Assembly (NCBI GenBank): GCA_017453335.1 | Contig: JAFTKI010000027.1 | Location: forward strand, 1 to 20,295 | Length of the DNA stretch: 20,295 bases | Direction of reading: 5' to 3' | From: Clostridia bacterium | GTDB taxonomy: Bacteria > Bacillota_A > Clostridia > Oscillospirales > CAG-272 | In this document: positions 16,153 to 20,295 of the stretch, piece by piece | How positions within the stretch are numbered: the first letter of the stretch is position 1 | How the letters are laid out: each line of letters opens with the position of its first letter | The notes under the pieces: generated by a model | Databases searched by the model: none | The model's input: only the letters and a program-made list of their open reading frames with translations | Told to the model about the DNA's origin: nothing | Translations under genes and position numbers: made by a program

Positions 16153-18369
16153 TTATTTCAAACGTTCAATGATGTCATCCTGCAGCTTTTTGCAGATATC
16201 AACGTATATGCCGCTGTAGCCCGTCACACGGACACGCAGATCACGGTGTGCGTTGGGATGGATCTGCGCATCGATCAGATCCTCCACATTGGCGGTCGTC
16301 ACCTGTGCGTGCAAGCCGCCGCTGTTAAAATAGGTGGCAAGCAACGCTGCAAACATGGCTTTTCCGTTTTCTCCCGCAAATTGCTTGGGATCCACGTCCA
16401 GATTCAATGCACCCGAGACCAGCCCGTCGGTTGGAAGATTGAGCATGGAGTTGAACATTGCCGAAAGTCCGTTGACGCATGCACCGTTAGAAGGGCGGGT
16501 ATTTTGGGAAAACGGCGTATGTGCAAGACGGCCGTTGGGAGTGGCTCCGTAGATCTCTCCCAGCTTGAGGTGCCAGGTGTCGCTTTGCATGCAGGGGATC
16601 AAAAAGAGCTTTTGTTTTTCAAAATACGGCTTGCTTTTTTCACATGTCATTGACAGAGCCGTATGGGAAAGCCGTTTTACGTGCTTGTTGGAAAGAGGTG
16701 TGTCCATGCCGTATTTTTCGGCTCCGCGGCAAAGTGCCAGCACGTCCTCATAGCCCTCAAAGTTTGCATCGGTTGCACGCAACAGCTGCTTCAAAGTCAG
16801 TTTCTTTTCAATCATGACCAACTGATCCACCGCGATAAAGCAATCTGCCACGGTGCCGAACATCTGGAACGATTGAATTTGAAAATGATATTTTGCACCT
16901 GCAGTAAAGCATTGCGCGGTTTTGATTGAGCCAACCAGAAAACAGTCGGTAAAGCTCATTGCGGCGGAGGACTTGCGTTGTCTTGCCTCCAATTCATGGG
17001 AAAGATTTGCCAGTTTTTTATCAATAAATTGCGACATCCGTGCAAAGAATCGGTCGTAAAAATCTTCTATGCCAACCGACTCGGGATCACGCTCTGCGAG
17101 TTCACGAAGAACATTCATGAATTCCTCGGGCCATCCGCATTCGCAGCTGGTGCGCATATAGGGAATATCCAGTTCTTTTTCTTCTTCACGAGAACGGTAC
17201 ACATTCAGCTGCTTGCTTCTTGGAGGGCTTGACATCCATGCCCCGTTGTCGCCGGGGGAGCACCAGTTGCAGCCGAAGTGCGCGTATTTTCGCGCGTCCT
17301 CTTCGGGAAGCCCTATGCGTCGAAACGCGGAATAGACGTTTTGGTCGTTATAAAACATCATAGAGGCACTGGCAAGTGCCTTATCGCAGAGCGTGCGCCA
17401 GAGCTTTGGTGCCGCTTTGTCCATGTCCTTTACATACCGTACCACGATCACGGGATTTTTGAAGGCGGGAATGATACATTCCGCGAACAGCTCGGTCAAT
17501 TCGTTCACGGCAAGCGCCCCCGTTGCATCAACACCTGCCAGCAACAGATATTGCGGTGCATCAAAATTAAGAATACGCTTGAAGGTTGTGCTGTTGCTCG
17601 CGTCTCCCACCTGATGCTCGCCTCTGCCCATGATCAAATTGTGCTTGCAATAATAATCGGTGATGTATTCCTTTGCGCGCTCGCGTGTCAGCTTGCCGCT
17701 TTCGATATCCTTTTTGTACAAGGGATAGAGGATCTGATCCAAGCGCCCAACCGTCAGCGTGGGATTTTCGCTGATATAGGAACAGTTGATCAAGGTGATC
17801 AACCAAAGCAGCTGCAGGGCAGATGCAAAGCTATCGGGGCAATCGGTCACAGCGGCACGCAGATTGTTGGCAAGCTCCGCAAGTCCCTTTTCCTCGGCGG
17901 CTTTTGCATACCGCAGGGCATACGCCGTGATGGCATCATAGACCTCCACAATTGCGCGCAGAAAGATCTTTTGTTCCTCCGATTCCACCTTTTTCATGGT
18001 GTCAAGAGCGGTTTTACGCAATCCGACAAGTCCCTTTTCCACAACGGCATCCCATGAGTAGGTGCAATGACCCGACCCAAAAAAGAACTCCTTTTTAGGA
18101 TAGTCGGGATGGCGGATAAATTCTTGAAACGCGGCTTCTTCGGAGTCTGTCAGCTCGCGGTCCACACACCTTCCCGCAACAAGGTCATAGTCCTCTACGG
18201 GAACCGATACGCGCGAGAGCAGGATCGATAACACCTTGGAAAAACGCAACGGCTGCGGAAGCTCCTTGTAGGATGATTTCAGTTCGTCCAATATCAGGAA
18301 ACGCTCAACAGAGGTTGCAAGCATCGGCTTTTCGGTCAAAGCCCGTTTGGCTTCTTCGATATTTTTCAT
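16153..18369 (-). CDS. Glycyl radical enzyme, pyruvate formate-lyase family, unknown substrate
   Basis: A 738-residue PFL-like glycyl radical enzyme. The C-terminal radical domain is intact: GATPNGR (608-614), GGLHAQVTTANVEDLIDAQ (684-702) and RVTGYSGIYV (714-723), with Gly717 as the predicted radical site. The active-site loop reads FGCNWCSPGDNG (365-376). Cys367 fits the thiyl cysteine, but the Cys-x-Glu that supplies the base in GRE dehydratases and lyases is absent (Trp369), and a second Cys370 is near. It is therefore not a standard CutC, PduC-type or HypD enzyme, and it lacks the adjacent Cys-Cys of PFL. ATG 18369 has a perfect AAGGAGG 8 nt upstream. It sits 13 nt after the transporter gene and 19 nt before the reductase. 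No radical-SAM activase is seen in the window. These enzymes are oxygen-sensitive and anaerobic. Confidence 0.9.
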   Translation of the reverse strand: MKNIEEAKRALTEKPMLATSVERFLILDELKSSYKELPQPLRFSKVLSILLSRVSVPVEDYDLVAGRCVDRELTDSEEAAFQEFIRHPDYPKKEFFFGSGHCTYSWDAVVEKGLVGLRKTALDTMKKVESEEQKIFLRAIVEVYDAITAYALRYAKAAEEKGLAELANNLRAAVTDCPDSFASALQLLWLITLINCSYISENPTLTVGRLDQILYPLYKKDIESGKLTRERAKEYITDYYCKHNLIMGRGEHQVGDASNSTTFKRILNFDAPQYLLLAGVDATGALAVNELTELFAECIIPAFKNPVIVVRYVKDMDKAAPKLWRTLCDKALASASMMFYNDQNVYSAFRRIGLPEEDARKYAHFGCNWCSPGDNGAWMSSPPRSKQLNVYRSREEEKELDIPYMRTSCECGWPEEFMNVLRELAERDPESVGIEDFYDRFFARMSQFIDKKLANLSHELEARQRKSSAAMSFTDCFLVGSIKTAQCFTAGAKYHFQIQSFQMFGTVADCFIAVDQLVMIEKKLTLKQLLRATDANFEGYEDVLALCRGAEKYGMDTPLSNKHVKRLSHTALSMTCEKSKPYFEKQKLFLIPCMQSDTWHLKLGEIYGATPNGRLAHTPFSQNTRPSNGACVNGLSAMFNSMLNLPTDGLVSGALNLDVDPKQFAGENGKAMFAALLATYFNSGGLHAQVTTANVEDLIDAQIHPNAHRDLRVRVTGYSGIYVDICKKLQDDIIERLK

Positions 18370-18382
18370 TCTTGTTTCCTCC

Positions 18383-18829
18383 TTACAAAAGGCTCATGCT
18401 CACGATACCGCAAAGTGCCACGAGTGAGCCGCAAACACTTCGGATTGTGATCTTTTCGCCAAAAAAGAGCATGGCGGTGAAGTTGACGGTGATCAGGCAA
18501 CCGCCCTTGATGATGGGATAGAGAATCTGCGAGGACATCCCGAAATCGTTGGTTACCACGGTTTGGAGATAGTTTGCGGCAAAGAGACAGACTGCCATGA
18601 TAAAAATGTGAAGAATGACACGGGAGGAAATTTTGTGCGCAGACGGTTTTTCTTCACGAGTCGATCTTTTTGTCAAAAGACGGTATCCGATCAGAATACA
18701 AAAGAGCATCCGGAAAAGGTTAAACAGAAAAGAATCCCCCGCATCCTTTACAAAGCAACCGGTTCTTTTTCCGCAATAGCCCTTTACACTAAGAAAGAAA
18801 AGGACGATTGCAACGATTCCGTATTCCAT
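18383..18829 (-). CDS. EamA/DMT-like transporter, apparently lacking its middle
   Basis: A 148-residue membrane protein with about five hydrophobic segments. Its N-terminal part (YGIVAIVLFFLSVKGYCGKR, then SFLFNLFRMLFCILIGY) looks like the opening of a 10-TM EamA-family transporter. Its C-terminal part (AVCLFAANYLQTVV, LYPIIKGGCLITVNF, FFGEKITIRSVCGSLVA) looks like the last three helices of the same family. Full members have about 290-300 residues, so roughly 140 central residues seem to be gone in frame, around residue 57-68. It could be a decayed gene or a functional short form. I chose ATG 18829, 6 nt after GGAG; ATGs at 18832 and 18841 are alternatives. It is the first gene of the transporter-GRE-reductase operon. 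Confidence 0.7.
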   Translation of the reverse strand: MEYGIVAIVLFFLSVKGYCGKRTGCFVKDAGDSFLFNLFRMLFCILIGYRLLTKRSTREEKPSAHKISSRVILHIFIMAVCLFAANYLQTVVTNDFGMSSQILYPIIKGGCLITVNFTAMLFFGEKITIRSVCGSLVALCGIVSMSLL

Positions 18830-18862
18830 CATGAACTCCATTTCACTTTATAAACCGATGTT

Positions 18863-18891
18863 ATTATAACAAAAAGGAAGAAAGCATGCAA
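18863..18891 (-). promoter_or_regulatory. Probable promoter of the GRE operon
   Basis: On the minus strand, TTGCAT (18891-18886), a 17-bp spacer and a perfect TATAAT (18868-18863) lie about 34 nt before the ATG at 18829. The weak -35 (3 of 6 matches) next to a divergent AraC-family gene fits activator-dependent control. A GCATGC palindrome overlaps it at 18884-18889. Confidence 0.6.
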
Positions 18892-18910
18892 TGTATTATT
18901 ATAGAAAACC

Positions 18911-18939
18911 TTGACTTTTCTGCACAAAGATGCTACAAT
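18911..18939 (+). promoter_or_regulatory. Promoter of the AraC-family regulator
   Basis: TTGACT (18911-18916), a 17-bp spacer and TACAAT (18934-18939), with an extended TG at 18931-18932. The predicted start near 18946 lies after the upstream TTG at 18944, which supports the GTG at 18971 as the translation start. Confidence 0.8.
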
Positions 18940-18970
18940 ATGATTGGTAAACCGTGAAAGGAGTGATAAA

Positions 18971-19822
18971 GTGGAGCAGGATCTGATTTCCCGTTTGTGT
19001 TATTCCAATATCGATTTCGATATTACCGACGTTTTCCCGGAAACGTGGCTGGAGAGAAAGGAATTTTCGCTGTACAAAAGCAAGGCAAGACCGTGCGACG
19101 CACTCTTTTTCGTTTGCTCTGAGATCGAGGTCACGTTCTTTGAGGCAAGCGGATGCCCGATTGTGACCGTGCAAAAGGGTGACGTTTTGTATATTCCAAA
19201 GGGAATGCTGTATTCCGTCAGCGTTTTGGGCGAAACGGGTACAAAAATCGATACGTACACCGTCAATTTGTCCTTTTACGACGAGAAACACCGTGCGTTT
19301 TCGCCCCATACCTATCCCGTGATCGCGGCGCGGCATCAGGAGGCGCGTATGGAGATGCAACTGAAAAAATTGTGTGATGCTTTTCACCAAAGCAGGGAAA
19401 CACCGTTTGGGGGAAAGCCTAACCTTGCAAGGATCAAGGGTGAATTTTTCTTGCTGTTGGATACGGTCAACGCCACCGCTTTGCAAAACGATGAGGTGTA
19501 TTATCCGATCCGACGCGGTGTTGAGGCGTTTTGCGACGAGTGGAACAGGAACGAAAAAATAGAGAAATATGCACACATCAGCGGAGTCAGCGAAACTTAT
19601 TTTTACCGATGCTTTCGCAAGTGGTCGGGGAAAACGCCGATCGAATATCGGAATATGGTGCGCCTTTCCAACGCCGAAAGTCTTTTGCGAAGCACCGATA
19701 TGCAGATCCAGAAGATCGCGCAGGCCGTGGGCTATGACGATCCCTTTTACTTCAGCCGTATTTTTATGGAAAGCTACGGAATGTCCCCAAAGCATTACCG
19801 AAAACAGCATCAGCAGGAGTGA
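18971..19822 (+). CDS. AraC-family transcriptional regulator
   Basis: A 283-residue regulator. The N-terminal part (about 1-110) is a cupin-like sensor domain with VQKGDVLYIPKGMLYSVSV (67-85). The C-terminal AraC domain has a first helix-turn-helix at about 195-216 (HISGVSETYFYRCFRKWSG follows) and the second at about 243-267, ending in the signature VGYDDPFYFSRIFMESYGMS (253-272). The start is GTG 18971, with AAAGGAG 7 nt upstream. It is divergent from the transporter-GRE-reductase operon across a 141-nt gap that holds both promoters, so it probably controls that operon in response to a small ligand, perhaps the GRE substrate. That target is inferred from position only. Confidence 0.92.
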   Translation: MEQDLISRLCYSNIDFDITDVFPETWLERKEFSLYKSKARPCDALFFVCSEIEVTFFEASGCPIVTVQKGDVLYIPKGMLYSVSVLGETGTKIDTYTVNLSFYDEKHRAFSPHTYPVIAARHQEARMEMQLKKLCDAFHQSRETPFGGKPNLARIKGEFFLLLDTVNATALQNDEVYYPIRRGVEAFCDEWNRNEKIEKYAHISGVSETYFYRCFRKWSGKTPIEYRNMVRLSNAESLLRSTDMQIQKIAQAVGYDDPFYFSRIFMESYGMSPKHYRKQHQQE

Positions 19823-19890
19823 GTGTGCATAAATAATATAATAAATAAAATGAAAGAATCCGCCAAGCCCGGTGTCCGATCGATTATTTT

Positions 19891-19912
19891 GCGGTGCATT
19901 TTGCCGTTTTTT
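19891..19912 (+). terminator. Weak terminator candidate after the AraC gene
   Basis: GCGGT (19891-19895) can pair with GCCGT (19903-19907), with two G-U pairs, followed by a run of six T (19907-19912). The stem is short. It is the only terminator-like structure I find in 19823-20093, a stretch otherwise without a recognisable gene. Confidence 0.3.
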
Positions 19913-19974
19913 GGTGAAAATCATGCAAACAATTTCCAGTTATATTTCAAGGTTTGCGGCGAACAATAATCACA

Positions 19975-19998
19975 GAGCCGCGAGAGATGCGCGAGCTC
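19975..19998 (+). other. Hairpin in the spore-protein upstream region
   Basis: GAGCCGCG (19975-19982) pairs with CGCG-A-GCTC (19990-19998) with one bulged A and a 7-nt loop. It could be part of a leader or the end of upstream transcription, but no U-tract follows. Confidence 0.3.
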
Positions 19999-20047
19999 AA
20001 TCATATAGATAAACGAACGGACGAAAACTGTGTGATTGTTTGGTTTG

Positions 20048-20079
20048 CTGAACGGTTACATAGCTTGAGAACCGTTCAG
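20048..20079 (+). promoter_or_regulatory. Leader hairpin before the spore-protein ribosome site
   Basis: CTGAACGGTT (20048-20057) and AACCGTTCAG (20070-20079) form a perfect 10-bp stem with a 12-nt loop. It ends 3 nt before the AGGAG (20083-20087) of the spore-protein gene. It could stabilise the late-sporulation mRNA or affect ribosome access. No clear sigma-G promoter was found upstream; CATATAG at 20002-20008 lacks a matching -35. Confidence 0.5.
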
Positions 20080-20093
20080 AACAGGAGAAAAAA

Positions 20094-20295
20094 ATGGCAA
20101 GCAACAAGACACTTGTTCCCGAGGCAAAGGAAGCTTTGGAAAGATTCAAGATGGAAGCTGCAAGCGAGGTTGGCGTAAATCTGAAGCAGGGTTACAATGG
20201 TGACCTCACCTCCAAGCAGGCAGGCTCCGTAGGCGGTCAGATGGTTAACAATATGAACCCCGTACGAACTATGAGATTTGAACGTCATAACCGAA
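20094..20295 (+). CDS. Alpha/beta-type small acid-soluble spore protein (partial)
   Basis: A short gene that runs off the window. The product begins MASNKTLVPEAKEALERFKM and continues with the family hallmarks ASEVGVNLKQGYNGDLTSKQ and AGSVGGQMV (residues about 43-51). These proteins coat DNA in the spore core, protecting it from UV and heat, and are digested at germination by the Gpr protease, whose cleavage region includes the E-[IV]-G stretch seen at SEVGVN. AGGAG lies 6 nt before the ATG. After MVNNM (about residue 54) the frame gives NPVRTMRFERHNR, unlike the family, whose tail usually reads MI-x-x-YE. One frame over, TATGAGATTTGA would give Y-E-I-stop. This suggests a frameshift or sequence error close to the window end. 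Confidence 0.9.
   Translation, partial: MASNKTLVPEAKEALERFKMEAASEVGVNLKQGYNGDLTSKQAGSVGGQMVNNMNPVRTMRFERHNR

Noticed and set aside
17278..18057. 259-residue open frame on the plus strand opposite the glycyl radical enzyme
   Set aside because: No family resemblance; antisense shadow of a well-supported gene.
18899..19924. 341-residue open frame on the minus strand opposite the AraC gene
   Set aside because: The AraC frame has a ribosome site, a matched promoter and diagnostic HTH motifs. The antisense frame has none and would run through both promoters.
19954..20178. 74-codon open frame overlapping the spore-protein gene
   Set aside because: Overlaps the SASP start in another frame and has no ribosome site; the SASP match is unmistakable.

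Overview
The window looks like chromosome from a spore-forming Clostridia-type member of the Bacillota, probably an uncultured gut lineage. The evidence is strong AGGAGG-type ribosome binding sites, consensus sigma-A promoters, a clostridial-style lipoprotein PstS, and the start of an alpha/beta-type small acid-soluble spore protein at the right edge. The species cannot be named from sequence alone. No rRNA, tRNA, CRISPR array, transposase or phage gene was seen.

Left block (1-3620, minus strand): a compact phosphate-import operon, pstS, then a single gene encoding PstC fused to PstA, then pstB. The pstS/pstCA junction overlaps by 4 nt, and the pstCA stop lies just upstream of pstB. In PstS the two halves are in permuted order compared with E. 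coli PstS. No phoU follows pstB inside the window.

Middle block (3729-13838, plus strand): a perfect-consensus promoter (TTGACA, 17 bp, TATAAT) drives a surface-polysaccharide cluster. In order it holds a double-GT2 glycosyltransferase, a WsaF-type (rhamnosyltransferase family) GT, a DUF2142 polytopic membrane protein, a GT4 transferase, a Wzx-like flippase, a DPM1-like GT2 and its DUF2304 partner. An AEC-family transporter follows, and the unit ends at a bidirectional terminator. Four neighbours are coupled by ATGA overlaps or very short gaps. The set suggests synthesis of a rhamnose-containing glycan on a lipid carrier, its export by the flippase, and possibly side-chain addition outside the cell from an undecaprenyl-phosphate sugar. 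No nucleotide-sugar synthesis gene, Wzy polymerase or attachment enzyme is present here.

Right block: a lone PfoR-like PTS IIC gene (minus, 13854-14975) converges on the same terminator. Next is a minus-strand operon of three genes, transcribed in the order EamA-like transporter (apparently with its middle missing), glycyl radical enzyme, aldo/keto reductase (18829 down to 15201). An AraC-family regulator is divergent from it (18971-19822), and each side has a recognisable promoter. This is the most interesting system here. The glycyl radical enzyme has an intact C-terminal radical loop, but at the active-site cysteine it reads G-C-N-W-C instead of the usual Cys-x-Glu, and no activating enzyme is nearby. 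Its substrate cannot be predicted.

Right edge: a leader region with hairpins and a spore-protein gene (from 20094) whose C-terminus leaves the family consensus, as if by a frameshift or sequence error near the window end.
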